From: Hyposmocoma kahamanoa
Lineage: Eukaryota > Arthropoda > Insecta > Lepidoptera > Cosmopterigidae
Direction: 5' to 3'
Length of the DNA stretch: 64,000 bases
Assembly (NCBI RefSeq): GCF_003589595.1
Contig: NW_020653726.1
Location: 17,629,425 to 17,693,424 of the forward strand
The notes under the pieces are model-generated. The model did no database searches. It was given only the letters and a program-made list of their open reading frames with translations, and had not been told where the DNA came from. The translations under genes were made by a program, and so were the position numbers. Below are positions 30,060 to 46,241 of this stretch, one piece after another (within the stretch, counting starts at the first letter, position 1; each line of letters opens with the position of its first letter).

Positions 30060-30175
30060 AATTGTGATGTTGTATGTTAATGGTAAATGCTACGGTTGGC
30101 CGTGGCCTCTGCGTACCCCGATAGGAAAAGGGCGTGAAGTGTATGTATATCTTTTGATTTCTCCCGCCCATTGAC
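30060..30175 (+). mobile_element. Probable RTE-type LINE 3' end
   Basis: GGCCTCTGCGTACCCCGATA, GGCGTGAAGTGTATGTATAT resembles the 3' ends of RTE-like LINEs followed by (ATGT)n tracts. Only the tail is present. Confidence 0.45.
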
Positions 30176-30444
30176 TGACTTTTCATAAGTTCTTGTAGTC
30201 ATCATAAGGATTCTCTTTAAATGTCATCAACTGAAGAAATGAAAAACAATTGGCTTAATGTCTTTATAACCAGGCCACAAAAAAAAAACACAAATGTCAC
30301 GAAGACGCACACAAAATAACTCACACAAACACACTTTTTCGCCTAGCGTGAAAATCTGTAAGAGGAGTGTTTGTATTTTAATTAATTTTGTGAATTTGTG
30401 TGGTTGTTCTATTTATATTAAGTAAGGACATATTAGCAAGCACA

Positions 30445-35066
<4,622 letters not shown>

Positions 35067-35593
35067 CAGCGACCGCCTGACGCGCGCCTCGAGCCGCGCC
35101 CCGCCGCTGGTTGCGGCCACGGGATCCACGGATGCCGTGCTAGCAATTATCTAGATTCTAAGTGTACGTATAGTGACGACGTGAGGCGACGTGAGCCCTT
35201 CTACAGACCCCGGAATGCCTTCAGAAGTACAAGCGCAAGTCAGAATTATGCTCAAAGTGCGAGCTCGAAATATGTGAGGAGATCGTGTCTTATAACAATC
35301 ATATAAAGGTAAGACGCAACACTGCCAACTATTATACATTCCTTATAGGAACATCAACGGTGCCATCTTAAAAACAATGAATATATTTCGCTTGTAATTA
35401 ACGTTTAACTGCAATACATCTAAAGTCTTAATTAATAGTTATAAAGTCGAATTTTGTGTGATTCTATTTGATCGTAATGAGCGGCGAAATTGATGAGTAG
35501 TTTTCCTTAAGAAAGCTTTAAAAGTACACTTTGATCAAAATTTTGACTTTATTTCAAGTGTCTCTATGTCGCAGCAGTATTGAAACAGAATGC

Positions 35594-35599
35594 AATAAA
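35594..35599 (+). terminator. Candidate AMMECR1 poly(A) signal
   Basis: AATAAA about 530 bp after the stop codon, followed within 30 bp by a TG-rich stretch (TTAGTTGTTATGTTG). Another AATAAA is at about 36144-36149. No other basis for choosing. Confidence 0.4.
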
Positions 35600-36860
35600 T
35601 AATATGTTCAGAAGTCTTAGTTGTTATGTTGAATAGCGGGATTGTCCATGCTTCCATGTTTAAGTGGTTATTGCCTTGTGATGCGAATGAGCCTCAAGTA
35701 CACAGATCTCAAAGTCTAATGAATCGTCATTCAAATGAAGTGGGAACCTCATTGTATGCACTGTGCTCGAATGTCGGCAATAATTTTCGTAATTACTTAC
35801 ATATTTGTTAGTAAATTTCAAAAATGGTATATTTCTGTTGTATTGTGCGTATTCATGTTTTATTGTTATCTCAAGGTACAGTGGCCTGCGTATTTTTTTA
35901 ATTTTAAGTACTTACGCAAGTATAAGTTAGTTTGTATTTATGAGCTAGGTGCGGCCCTGTACTTTGTCTGCAGGTTTTTGCTTGACAACTTAGCAGAGAC
36001 TGCCAAGGCTTTCATGTCTAAGTTCTCAAGCGTCATGTAATAGAAGTCACACACATTTTAGGTTCCATAAATCTACTCTAGGATAAATGCAAAGCAAAAA
36101 TTCTAAAAAAAATTATATAAAGACGAAATGACAAAAAAATATTAATAAAGTAAGGATTTGTTTGTTATAGAATGTAAGATTTACTTTATTGGCATTTTTT
36201 GATGACAATTCTTGATAACTCGATTGCCTAGATATATGGCGCGTTATGTTCAAGGACGAAATGGGATATATCTGAATGAATAAACTCATATTTTGACTAT
36301 CAATTCTGTTGCGTTCAATGTAAAGTACAAATTGATATAGAAATATAGTGCTATCACTTTGAAACTATTGATGAGTGAAAAGGACAGCATTATTTCTGTC
36401 AGAATAGTTTACAATTTTGTGGTAGCAGAATGGACATGTCTGTAGAGATGAGACGTTTATTAATCATAAATTGCGCTAGGGGCTATTAAAAAACCATGCA
36501 AAATAGAAATAGGTGTTGCAACTAAAGTATCACTTAACTAGAAGTGATAAAATCACAGCAACGTATTGGTCCAATGAATGTACTGATTCGAGACAAAACT
36601 TTAGGATTATAAACCCGTCACACACGAGTGCTTTAAACATTAAATTGTTAGTACTGCTTTCTGTTTAAACCTGCAACTATACATGTTTAATGTACAATAA
36701 TATTGTTACGACTAGTGGATAATCAGATGCTTATTTACCTACAATTCTTGATTCTACAGTTGATTATAAAATTTAAAGAAAAATAATTATTTAAAATATT
36801 ATAAATATATATGTATAATAAATCAAAATGTAAAGACAGCGGATATCTAGAAAAAAATGT
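35600..36860. other. AMMECR1 3' flank, nothing recognised
   Basis: AT-rich sequence with short open frames that show no motif. Part may be 3' UTR if the distal poly(A) signal is used. Confidence 0.5.
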
Positions 36861-36869
36861 TATATATGC

Positions 36870-37320
36870 ATTACTTACTTCGCTGGCTCAGCGACCCGAA
36901 GTGGATCTTGGCACGACGTGATCCGACTCCAAAGTACGCCATTTCAGTCGGTCTCTTGCCAATTCCGACCATTCAGACACATTCAGTTCCTATAAAGACC
37001 TTTAGGTCTTTGGCGACTTCATACTTCCAGCGATATCTTGGACGGCCCATTGGACGATGACCCTTAGGTTGCCTCAAATACGCTCTTTTGGCAGCTCGAT
37101 CCTCTCCCATTCTTTCCACATGTCCTAGCCAGCGAAGTCGAGCTGATTTTATTTCCCCGATTATGTTCGGTTCAGACACTAGTTCTTCTATCTCTCTATT
37201 GAATCTGACCCTCCAGTTCCCAAATTCTTCTTTGATTGGTCAAAGACTTTTTCGAAGTATCTTCCGTTCCGCCGCTAATAATTTGTTCTTCTTTCAGCGC
37301 TGAAGGACGAACGCTGAAAC
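36870..37320 (-). mobile_element. LINE ORF C-terminal remnant
   Basis: The minus strand reads EELVSEPNIIGEIKSARLRW, LGHVERMGEDRAAKRAYLRQ and PMGRPRYRW, the characteristic C-terminus of many arthropod LINE reverse transcriptases (LRWLGHV.RM...GRP..RW). Preceded by frame-broken TWRVRFNREI. Catalytic RT is absent, so this is a dead fragment. Confidence 0.75.
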
Positions 37321-37387
37321 CATACACTTGTTTAACTTTAAAGTTGACACTTCTATCTGTTCACATCACTGAGATCCAGTTTTTTCT

Positions 37388-37515
37388 TTATTTTTAATAC
37401 CAAATGACGAGACAAACAAATCGTGCGCCTGGTGGTAAGCGACACGCTTGTCCATAACCGTTGCAGTGCCACTCAGAGCTTTAAATCGTAAAGTGAATTT
37501 GCTTAGGAGCACTGC
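37388..37515 (-). mobile_element. Interspersed repeat family B, copy 6 (3' part)
   Basis: ATACCAAATGACGAGACAAA, GCGCCTGGTGGTAAGCGACA and CACTCAGAGCTTTAAATCG match the 3' half of family B inverted. It is broken at about 37515 by the next element. Confidence 0.72.
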
Positions 37516-37527
37516 TACTTCAATTAG

Positions 37528-38096
37528 TGATGAAAAAGACTCAGTCTTTAAAAGGCCTTAAGCCTTTTAAAAAACCTCGACTAATTTTCAACGCCACGCG
37601 ACTAGTTTAGTCTTTTAACCCTCAAGTCTTGAGTTATAAGACTAAAACTGAAGACTCATTCGAGTCGAAGTCTTTTAACCCTAGGAAGCTTAAAAGACTT
37701 ATAGGACTAAAACGACTGGCGCCTTATAGCCTCGGGAGTCGCGAGTCATGAGCCGTATGGCGTGATTTTATTTCTACCCACAAGGTATTTATTTTGCGAT
37801 TTTTATTGTAAGTCAATAAACGTGATTATTTACTACATACTACTTACGTCATTTTTACTTATAAACTTCGGGTTTAATAAGACATAAAATAGGTATAAGT
37901 CCTTTGCAAAGAACTCGAGACGTAGTCAAGTCTTTCAAGTCGTTTAAGTTATTTAAGTATTTTGAGTCTTTTAGTATAACGACTGAGTCTTATTAATAAA
38001 AACTCGAACCCACAGTCTTAATTTTAGAGTCGAGTCCTGTAAAATGGAGTCGAGTCGTTATAAAACACCTTAAAATACTGAGTCTCTTTCATCACT
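37528..38096. mobile_element. TIR element, AGTGATGAAA ends (hAT-like appearance)
   Basis: TAGTGATGAAAAAGACTCAG at the left is inverted at the right (CTGAGTCTCTTTCATCACTA). The interior is dense in GAGTC/GACTC and AAGTCTTT words. hAT affinity is suggested only by the AGTGATG end; no clear 8-bp target duplication was found. Confidence 0.72.
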
Positions 38097-38194
38097 ACCG
38101 TCAGTTGTCATATTCCTGGTCATCATCAAATCTATAAGATTTATAGTGACCCAAAATATATTATTTGTCTTATATATTTAAAATATTAAACTCT

Positions 38195-38420
38195 AGCAGG
38201 TGCCCGCGACTTCGTCGTCGAATAAGTACTTCGGATAGTCTGCTATACTGTACCAATTTTCAATTTTTATTGGTTCTCCATACAATCTACTAATATATAT
38301 AATAAAGTAGCCTATGCCCTTCTCTTAGGTCTCATCTATCTCTATATCAAAATTCATCAATATTGGTTCTGTGGTTTACGCGTGCATACGTAACCGCCAG
38401 AATTACTTTCGTATTTATAA
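38195..38420 (-). repeat. LINE-derived repeat (GCGACTTCGTC type)
   Basis: GCAGGTGCCCGCGACTTCGT, TAAAGTAGCCTATGCCCTTC, CATCAATATTGGTTCTGTGG occur in the order usual for a very common lepidopteran repeat. Related to 26035-26325 at the end phrase only. Confidence 0.5.
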
Positions 38421-39219
38421 TATTAGTTTGGTTTATGTCACGCTACCTCGGGTTTTAAAAAAAGAAAGAATATATTTTGCAAAGCCTCCATATTTCCGTT
38501 TATTTAAATTAGTTCTGTTGCACAGTTATGTTGACAGAACTACTGGTACCTTTCGTCCCATTTGTTCTGTTGATATTAGACAGTTTTCTTCCCAGAACTA
38601 CTGAGACTTTTCTCTCCCACTAGTTTTGTGTACGAGTTTTCAGTCCACAGTTGTATCTATAAATGTTCTTAAAATAAAATTTGCCATATTTCCACGCCTA
38701 TTTGGCACCACTAGACACTTCAATTGATAGTAATTCGCGAGATATGGCGAACTAAAGTATAAACGCATTCAAATATCCTAACACTAATTATGACACTATG
38801 CTTTTATATTTCATATTATTGCAGCTCTTGAATGTGACGAGCTTATATCTCTACGTTTTTCTTTATTAAATGAGACGTGGCTAAACTTTGCCCCGCCTAG
38901 GCCGTTCGTGGCAATGTTACAACCAAATGTTAAATTCTAGGGTCACACCATTCGTCCTAATTAGAAAGCTAGAAGTTATATTGCTTAGGAGTGTTAGTTT
39001 TTGAATTGGTCAAAGTAATAGAAAAAAAATCAACCAACAATCTGTTGGTTTAAGTGACAGAAAGATTAACAACGTTTCGGCGTCAATTCGCTGTGTACAT
39101 TTCTTAAACTTCATCTTCGAAGTTCACTTGACATTTCTGTGATTAAAAATGGTAATAATTTTAAGTCTATAGCAAATTACGTTTTCCATAGAAGGTCGTT
39201 TTCATTTGATGACCTAAGT

Positions 39220-39420
39220 GACCTAGGAGTTAGCACTATAGGCTTCAGAAGCTGGTATGATCAATTTGGAAAACGAACTTTTCTAAATCGGTTCTGATCT
39301 GGGTGTTCTGGGTAGTGCACCCGGAGCTAATTTCGTTACTCCAGTTTACTGTACTAATGGTACAGGGAATTCTCTAGTTAGAAACCTGATAAATTATGTA
39401 GTTGTCTGATACATTACTAT
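39220..39420 (+). mobile_element. SINE family 2, second copy
   Basis: TTTTCTAAATCGGTTCTGATCTGGGTGTTC and GGTACAGGGAATTCTC match the body of the SINE at 9545-9790; the tRNA-like head has decayed. Confidence 0.55.
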
Positions 39421-41220
39421 TTTTTGGGGTTCGACGTGATAATTATTATTGATAATTTTTATCCCGATAATTATCTTGATAAATATTCTTTGATAATTTA
39501 ATTTTATATTTCTACAATGAATTGGAACAACAAAAATTTTTCGCTAGCAACCTCTTGCTACGTGTTTGTTACCAAAACGTATCCAAACGTGTCAAAAAAA
39601 GTTAGAAACTAAATTGTTTCTCCAGAGATTTTTCTTCGTGTTCATTAGTTTTCTCGTTGTTTGCGTCATAGATAATTATCATGATAATTATCAAAGAAAA
39701 TAAATAACTTATTAATTTCGAACCCTGCTATTATTTTAATTACACTCAACCTTTACTTTTTGGACGTTATTGCGAGAGCTTAAAGTATGAAATTTTCACA
39801 TCAGAATTGACGCCGAGCTTAAATTTACAGTTAGTGCCCCAAGATGAAAATGCACCAGATTAATTGTGAAAATAATTAACAGTTGTTTTCTCAAATTATA
39901 TTTAAGAGCCATAGCACATAAGCGATGTTTGAATTTAGGTTGAGATAATCATATCATTGCACCATCGGCATCGGCCGCTGTGGTATCATTCATTGGTGTA
40001 TCGTCACATTTACCGAAAGTTCAGTCACCGAATTCGAAATGTCCAACTAGAGATTATTTTGTTATTGGACAGCTGTATTCGGCGAAGGGTAGGAACTTTT
40101 GGCACATGTGTACAGCGCACGGATTTATTTTACAAATGATTATATTGTAGACAAAATCATCATACAATTATTGTATTTTCGGCTATGTAATGGTTTTTTT
40201 TAATAGCGGGGATTATGCTTTGCCTCCGTCTCCCCATTCTGACAATACTGTTTTAGACAATAAGTTTTCTTATATTTCTCCAACTGTAACAGATTTTTTG
40301 ACTTCACTAAATATTATTATAGCAATAAGGGCAGGTTTTACATTTATTGTAGTACTTAGACCATTCAGAATAAGGTCTGAATTAGTTTGTTTGTTTATTC
40401 CCTTATCCAGTACCACTACCTTGAGTTTGCTGTGACGATTATCGGTAGTGACCGCGCGTAATATATGAAAAATATTCTTCGTTTGACCGTTAGAGCGTTA
40501 CACACGGCGGCTTTTACAGCGCGTCTGCAGCGATTCAGTCTAATCGTCTTATCTTTACACACACGCAGGACTTAAGCAGTGATACAATATCGATGCTAAT
40601 GCGATGCAGCCGCCGCTGCAGTGACACGATCGCGACGCTAAGGCTCAATTTATATTGCGATTTATATTTTTTGTAACGATATAGTACATAACGTAATGAA
40701 CTTTGTGGTCAATTGTGTAATGTACAAACTAGTTACGAGTCAAAAATCACGTCGCGCGTCTTTCGCGGAATTCTCGAGAATGCTCGTGCATTCGCTAGAA
40801 GATGCCGCGAGAAGTAGCGCGAAGGCAAGCGCAGTGTGACGTCAAACATCGACGAAATATTATATATATCCTCAAGGCGCAGTCGCGCCAATGCTCGAGC
40901 ATCTTTAAGCATCGAAATTTAAGCTCCCGTTCCATTTCGTTCAGCCGCCACGTAAATTTAATTTATGCAACCGCGTGTTTACATCGCTGCTAAAAGTAGC
41001 CACGTGTTACCGCTCGTACAATTTGACATTCAAAATTGTCAAATATTTTTTATAAACTCATGGTAGGGGCACACTTCGGGTGCAATTGTTAAAAATGATT
41101 TCATTCAGTATTGTATCCCTAGTTCTCTTCCTACTGTTAGTGTATTAGTCATCAAAGTGGACCACAGAAATATGCCTCGGAATGTTTTGCGAATGATTTG
41201 TTGGCTTCGATGTGTGGGCT
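39421..41220. other. Intergenic stretch, no gene seen
   Basis: Mostly unassigned. 40637-40760 has AAGGCTCAATTTATATTGCG and GTAACGATATAGTACATAACG in common with the small MITE at 57577-57706, so a decayed relative may be present. A GC-rich patch (about 40495-40625, 40750-40900) is non-coding. Confidence 0.5.
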
Positions 41221-41221
41221 T

Positions 41222-41606
41222 TAAAGGCCCCCATATACACGCGATTCCTCCTTTCGATCCGTCGTCACGATAATCGTATTCATCCGTCACTATTGCCTTG
41301 GCGTTCAAGTTAAACAGTCCATTCACTACCTGCATGGCGGTCCGCCGCGCAGGCCGGAGACTGCTCACACACTATCCTGCATATGGCCAACGTATGGAGT
41401 CTCGCAGGAGGCATTGCAGGATTGCAGGATGGCTTGCCCGCTGCGACTACATTCATAATTCGCATTATGCGGCGGACGGCTATGCGGACTGCTATGCAGG
41501 ATAATGAATGTCCCCTTAAACGTGCCATGAATATCGAGTCGTCGTTTCGATTAGTCTGGAACAACGGATTGTGAACACAAATCGTCCCGTATATGAGGGG
41601 CCTTGA
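41222..41606. mobile_element. MITE with AAGGCCCC ends
   Basis: AAAGGCCCCCATATACACGC at 41222 is inverted at about 41581-41606 (ATCGTCCCGTATATGAGGGG CCTT). The interior has several TGCAGGAT/CGCATT repeats and no domain. Confidence 0.72.
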
Positions 41607-41647
41607 GGTTTTCTTAGTTGAAAGCGATTGGCGCAGTAAAGCACCGT

Positions 41648-41881
41648 TAAGCCGGGTACTCACTAACGTGCTGTAACCGTTACATGCTATGCTACCAAAA
41701 ATCATAGTATGTACGTGGTTCGCGAGCTTGCCGCGAGCGGAACGCGTGCGGTTCGCAGTGAGCCGACGATAACCAGGTACTTATTCTAGCAAGTGAAGAC
41801 TGTTTCACGCGTACACACTTGAACCTCGTTATTGTATCTGTTACGTTACTGTTACAGCTCGCTAATGAGTACCCGGCTTTA
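41648..41881. mobile_element. MITE with TAAGCCGGGTACTCA ends
   Basis: TAAGCCGGGTACTCACTAACG-like left end and the inverted right end (GCTAATGAGTACCCGGCTTTA) are almost perfect over 20 bp. The GC-rich interior contains CTTGCCGCGAGCGGAACG. Confidence 0.8.
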
Positions 41882-42384
41882 CATGAGAACCGCTGCGCAT
41901 AACATTAGGGATTCGCCACACTTATTAACGCTCGAGCCGATTTGAAAAAACTAAAATGTTTTTTTTTGTTCTTATTACATGGACATAAAAGTTTTTTCAT
42001 GCCTGCTTAATGCAATTCCGTGTGGCGATTCCCTTATAGCTCAACCGGAGCACTGTTATTCAGAATGGTCTAGGAAAATAGGCTAGGTGTAAGGGGCAGT
42101 TGCATGTGTTCAAACATAGGAAGCGTTTCTCTGGTAAAGTTGTGTGCATAGATTGTTGTCAGTTTTTTTTGTAATTCTTAAACTTATGATTATAAAACTA
42201 ATATTATAGGTTAATTTGAGTTTTTTTTTTAATTTTAACACTCACTGGTACAACATTACGTTATTGCGTGCGCACACTGTAGACTAAGAGTCAGCGCAAA
42301 TCGGCAGCCGGGAAGGCAAAGGACATTAATAAAAAAATATAAATTAAGTGCTATTTGAATTGGAATAAGGTATACATTCATTAG

Positions 42385-43325
42385 GCGGCGTTCCCATTAT
42401 GTCGTAACGATAGAGTGGTATAGTTTAGTGTCGTGGCTTATATTACTACTATATTTATATGACGTTGTTTTCGCATAGAACAACACGATTAACTGTCGTT
42501 CACAACTTTTTTGACGTTACGACGATAGACTGTCGTGTCAATGGGAAGAGCTACGACAGTTGTCCGACGATAAATAAAACGTCACTATAAAAATGTGACG
42601 ACAGATAATCGCAGCTTCAAACGATACTGATGATACTGTCGTGCAAACGACAAGGCGACTATCGTTGACCGATAAATTGTCACGATTTAGTGGGAACACG
42701 ACAGTCGTTAAACGATAAAGTAAACGTCCATGACACTGTCACGACAGATAGTCGTGATATGGGAACTGTGGGTCGATTCAGAACCTTACGATAACTCAGT
42801 TGTCGATCGATTTCTTTTAATTTTTAGTCACAACACCCGAATCGAACGTCAAACTGTCGTATTCGAAACCGAACCGAAATGACATCACGCCCGTACGATT
42901 ACTCGAACTTCTCAACCGGCAAAGACTACAAACGTTATTCAGAATACAGTTATCGAATGAAAATTACCAAACGTCCTATTGTTTACAAAGTAAGAATGAA
43001 ATATGGAAATCTCTTATTATTTTAAATAAAGTCTGGATTTTTATTAACTTATTTTAATGCACGGCTAATGTATTCTTATATTTTAGGCCTTTAAAGTCTT
43101 AAAAATGTATATAAAAGAATTTTCATCGAATAACTGCGTGAACGCTGTTGGATAAAGATATCGTATCCGAATCCGAATCGAACGTTTAACTCGAATGTTC
43201 GAGAACGATATCCAATCGAACGATTCGGTTAAAATATCGAAGAGTCGTGAATCGGGGGCTACGTTAGACGCGACAGTCGTTCAACGATAAATAAAGCACT
43301 ACGACATAATGGGAACGCGCCCTTA
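42385..43325. mobile_element. ACGAC-rich MITE, family C, copy 4, split by an insertion
   Basis: Left part 42385-42767 (GGCGTTCCCATTATGTCGTA ... CGTGATATGGGAAC) and right part about 43263-43325 (AGACGCGACAGTCGTTCAAC ... CATAATGGGAACGCGCCC) together match one full family C element. Comparison with copy 5, which is unbroken at this point, shows that 42768-43262 is extra. Confidence 0.75.
42768..43262. mobile_element. ~495-bp insertion inside family C copy 4
   Basis: Bounded by GTGGGTCGATTCAGAACC at the left and GAATCGGGGGCTACG at the right, which are weakly inverted. It is rich in TCGAA/TTCGA words (CCGAATCGAACGTC, CCAATCGAACGATTCGG). No reading frame of note. Confidence 0.65.
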
Positions 43326-43641
43326 CGACGACAGATTGTCGTGACAATGGGAAGAGCTAGAACGACAGTGGGCTGACGATAAAAATGTGACGACAGTTAA
43401 TCGCAGTTTCAAGCGATCTGTCGTGCAAACGACAAGGCGGCTGCCGTGAACCGATAAATTGTCGTCATGATCTAGTGGGAACAGATGTCTAGCTTTTCCC
43501 ACTATTGTGTTGCGATAAAATAAATAAAGTAAACGTCCACGATACAGTCAGGACAGATAGTCGTGATATGGGAACAGGCTAGACGCGACAGTCGTTCAAC
43601 GGGAAAATAAAACGACGACATAATGGGAACGTGCCCTTACT
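43325..43641. mobile_element. ACGAC-rich MITE, family C, copy 5
   Basis: Begins inside the family body (TTACGACGACAGATTGTCGT) and ends CATAATGGGAACGTGCCC, directly abutting copy 4. It shows the uninterrupted GATATGGGAACAGGCTAGAC junction. Confidence 0.78.
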
Positions 43642-44038
43642 CACTGCATCTCAGAGCATTGGAATTTATACTCATTTCAGTTGCAATAGCATAAAATATA
43701 CATTGATAAATTTAATGTTATCTGCTATGCTATTCGCCGGTTTGCGTTTGCCCTTACGTGGTCATGTTAACCATTCAATCATTAATTTATTCTCATACCG
43801 CGCGCTGTTTCTACACAAATTTGACAGCGTGTGTGCATCGAGTGAGCACCATTTGAAGAAGGTTTATAATATAATAGTCAATTATTAAAAGTTATAAAAC
43901 AATTGTAAGGACGCGTTCAAATTAGCTGCTGTTAGACGCGCTGCAGTCGCGCGTCGGCCGCGACAGTCGCGCTGTAGTCACGCTCGGGTGCAGTCACGGT
44001 TAGTGAGGTGTACATGTTAATTTTTCAAATTAACCACG

Positions 44039-44212
44039 ATGGATGAAAATCGACGGACGAAAGAATTTATAGAGAATGTAAAACACCCTGCAATATGGGA
44101 TAGCAGTTCCGCCAGTTATTCCAATCGATTGGATAAAAAGGCATGGGAAAATGTATGTCTATCTATTGACAATTTTGAAACTGTCACGAGCTGCAGGTCA
44201 AGTAAGTGTTGA
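44039..44212 (+). pseudogene. MADF-like DNA-binding domain start, truncated
   Basis: 57 codons: RRTKEFIENVKHPAIWDSSS, ASYSNRLDKKAWENVCLSI, then a stop at 44210. The spacing FIE.V...P.IWD....Y.NR..K..AWE is that of MADF domains. The frame stops before the domain's last helix. A GTAAGT at 44202 could be a splice donor, but no partner exon was found. Confidence 0.6.
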
Positions 44213-44381
44213 ATCGAAAATGCACTGCCGAGAAAAACTGCTTAACACATTTATCAACACTGAATCAAGTCGATTAGAAAAAGCTATATGTCCTTGTAAA
44301 GAGACCAAAATCGACGTGGTGAGTTTCCCATTGGCGCGGCGGTCCAAGCGGAAGCGAACGCGCTACGTCTTTTTAACACTA

Positions 44382-44672
44382 ATACATTGACTTACAATTA
44401 TATGGACGTCGGGTCCGCGCTAAAAAGTGTCCGAACTTATAGGGCGTTAAAATCGTATACAGAGCGTCATTCACGCTTTAGTCTTCGTTTGTTCGACTGA
44501 CAGCGAAGCAAGCAAAGTTAGACAGTACTGCGATGACATTACAATTTAAATCCAACGTTTTAGCTTTTTCATATTCCTTTACATGTCACTACGTTTAAAT
44601 AGGTTGACTTGGGACATTATTTTCGTGGTTTTTGTATTAGACCCGTCGTCCATTTATTTGTAAGTCAATGCA
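44382..44672 (-). mobile_element. MITE family E, copy 2, nested in the MADF element
   Basis: CATTGACTTACAATTATATG at the left and TTTGTAAGTCAATGCACTAA at the right, with the interior matching 27419-27712 in reverse orientation. Confidence 0.87.
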
Positions 44673-45359
44673 CTAATAGCACAACATAAATGCAGTGATT
44701 CCCGTATAATAGTTCCGACTGTTAGTCAGGACAGGGATGATGAAGCCTATTCTTGTATGAGAAAGCGCTACAGTTGTAGTGATTTATTTAAATAATAGTA
44801 CATAATACGATTTTTAAAAAGTTGCGTGCCTCATCAGGGTATCGAATCGACCAAATGTGAAAAAAATCCTGTACTTTACAATGCCAATCGAAAGGGAGAA
44901 TTCCGCCGCCGTTAGTTGAATGGGCGCATGTGAAATTACTTTAAAAAAAATTGGTATGTATACTGCCGTGATCAGTTAAAAAGGCCTATCTGTTTTATCG
45001 TCTCCTTTGTGAATAGTATGAAGTTACCGCAAACTGAAAAAAAACATAGCAGGTGAGTCATTTTTCATACCTATATGTGAAGTGTGTGATCCAAGAACTA
45101 CGTAAAAGTAAGTGTTTCTTCGTCAGAATCCATCGCGTAACTGAGATGAAAAATAAAACATCACTAAAAATTTGGTCGCACTTCAGCAGCGCGACAGTCG
45201 CGCTCCACGCGGCTGCTGCGCTTCTAACAGCAGCTAATTTGAACGCGCCCTTAATCAATGTTTCTATTTGTAAAAAATAAACCATGATAATAACGTTTTT
45301 ATATTCAAAGAACCGATCTCAAAAGTTTGCTTATCGCTGTATTTTTACATCTGTGCCAA

Positions 45360-45450
45360 GTTTTATTCAGATCGGTTACTGCTTGGCGGCAAAAATAGGT
45401 AACTTACTTCTCTGGACGAACTCTTACACAAGGACTACTACTGACATTAG
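45360..45450 (-). mobile_element. Interspersed repeat family B, copy 7 (fragment)
   Basis: TTACTGCTTGGCGGCAAAAA and CTCTGGACGAACTCTTACAC match the 5' part of family B inverted. Confidence 0.65.
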
Positions 45451-45459
45451 TAATTTATG

Positions 45460-46241
45460 TTTTTACAAATAGAATAATTTTATTTTACAATTATTTTAGA
45501 AGTTTTACTAAATGATTAATATAAAACTTTCTTCAAAGGGTGCCTCACTCAATGCACACACACGGAATTTGACAACGTATATTCATTTTTGTATACAAAC
45601 CAAATTGTGCCGCGCCTCTCACGGTGTATGAATCTCGTAAAGGGCCGACCAACACTCGGATCTTATTAAGTCAAAATGCTCCGAAAGTCGGCCGACTGTT
45701 TAATTGTAGTGTATCTTAAATACTTGAAATTAACGTACTTAAGAAATACTCTTATAACATATTTTATCACTTCACACAGTGAAATGGATGTGAATAACAA
45801 TTAGTTTTCGAAATGTTTTCCCTAGGACAGTGTTACATATAGCAAACTTTCAATAAAAATGGATATTAATAAGTTTCTATTCCGCAAGCCCAGTGAAAGT
45901 TAACGGTGTTGGATTTTTTTTATGTAGTTAATTTTCCTACAAAATTAATAAAATTATTCCCACAAAATTAATAAAATTATATATTATAAAAAAAATTCAA
46001 CGCAAGCGCCACAGTTTAGCACGATTTAACATTCAATTCATTCAAAAATTAACGTTCGCGGAGTAGCAAAGAAATTGATTTCCAGTTTTATTAACATGGA
46101 TTTCCGCAAAATGACGCACGAGTCTATTAATTATGTAGCCAATTTTCACTAATATTCTCTCTTAGTCAAATTGAAAAAAAAAAACACAATTAAAAATCTC
46201 TATTTACAGTCTATTTATATACTACATAATTATATCCATAG
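45460..46241. other. TMEM126 3' flank
   Basis: AT-rich, no gene. On the minus strand an AATAAA (plus TTTATT at 46087-46092) lies 150 bp after the TMEM126 stop and is a candidate poly(A) signal. Confidence 0.45.

Larger units (their letters stand above)
24776..30444. other. Intergenic region between divergent Rsf1 and AMMECR1
   Basis: Both start codons face away from this 5.7-kb stretch, so it should hold both promoters and 5' UTRs. No TATA or initiator could be assigned with confidence. It is filled with small palindromic elements, a tandem duplication, a MITE, a possible THAP-like start and a probable RTE-type LINE tail, listed separately. Confidence 0.75.
43910..45255 (+). mobile_element. 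1.35-kb TIR element carrying a MADF-like frame
   Basis: Left end AAGGACGCGTTCAAATTAGC followed by TGCTGTTAGA is inverted at the right end (TCTAACAGCAGCTAATTTGA ACGCGCCCTT), about 30 bp nearly perfect. Inside lie a short MADF-like frame (44039-44212) and a complete nested family E MITE (44382-44672). PIF/Harbinger transposons often encode a MADF/Myb-like accessory protein, so such an origin is inferred. No transposase was seen. Confidence 0.68.

Noticed and set aside
30400..30444. Earlier in-frame ATG for AMMECR1
   Set aside because: The conserved family N-terminus (CCG.KKQKL) starts right after the ATG at 30445.
41105..41705. Frames of 60-131 codons on both strands
   Set aside because: They fall within or across two MITEs and are rich in repeated TGCAGG/CGCAT words.
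43690..43888. Hydrophobic 85-codon frame
   Set aside because: No start context, no homologous motif, directly between two transposons.
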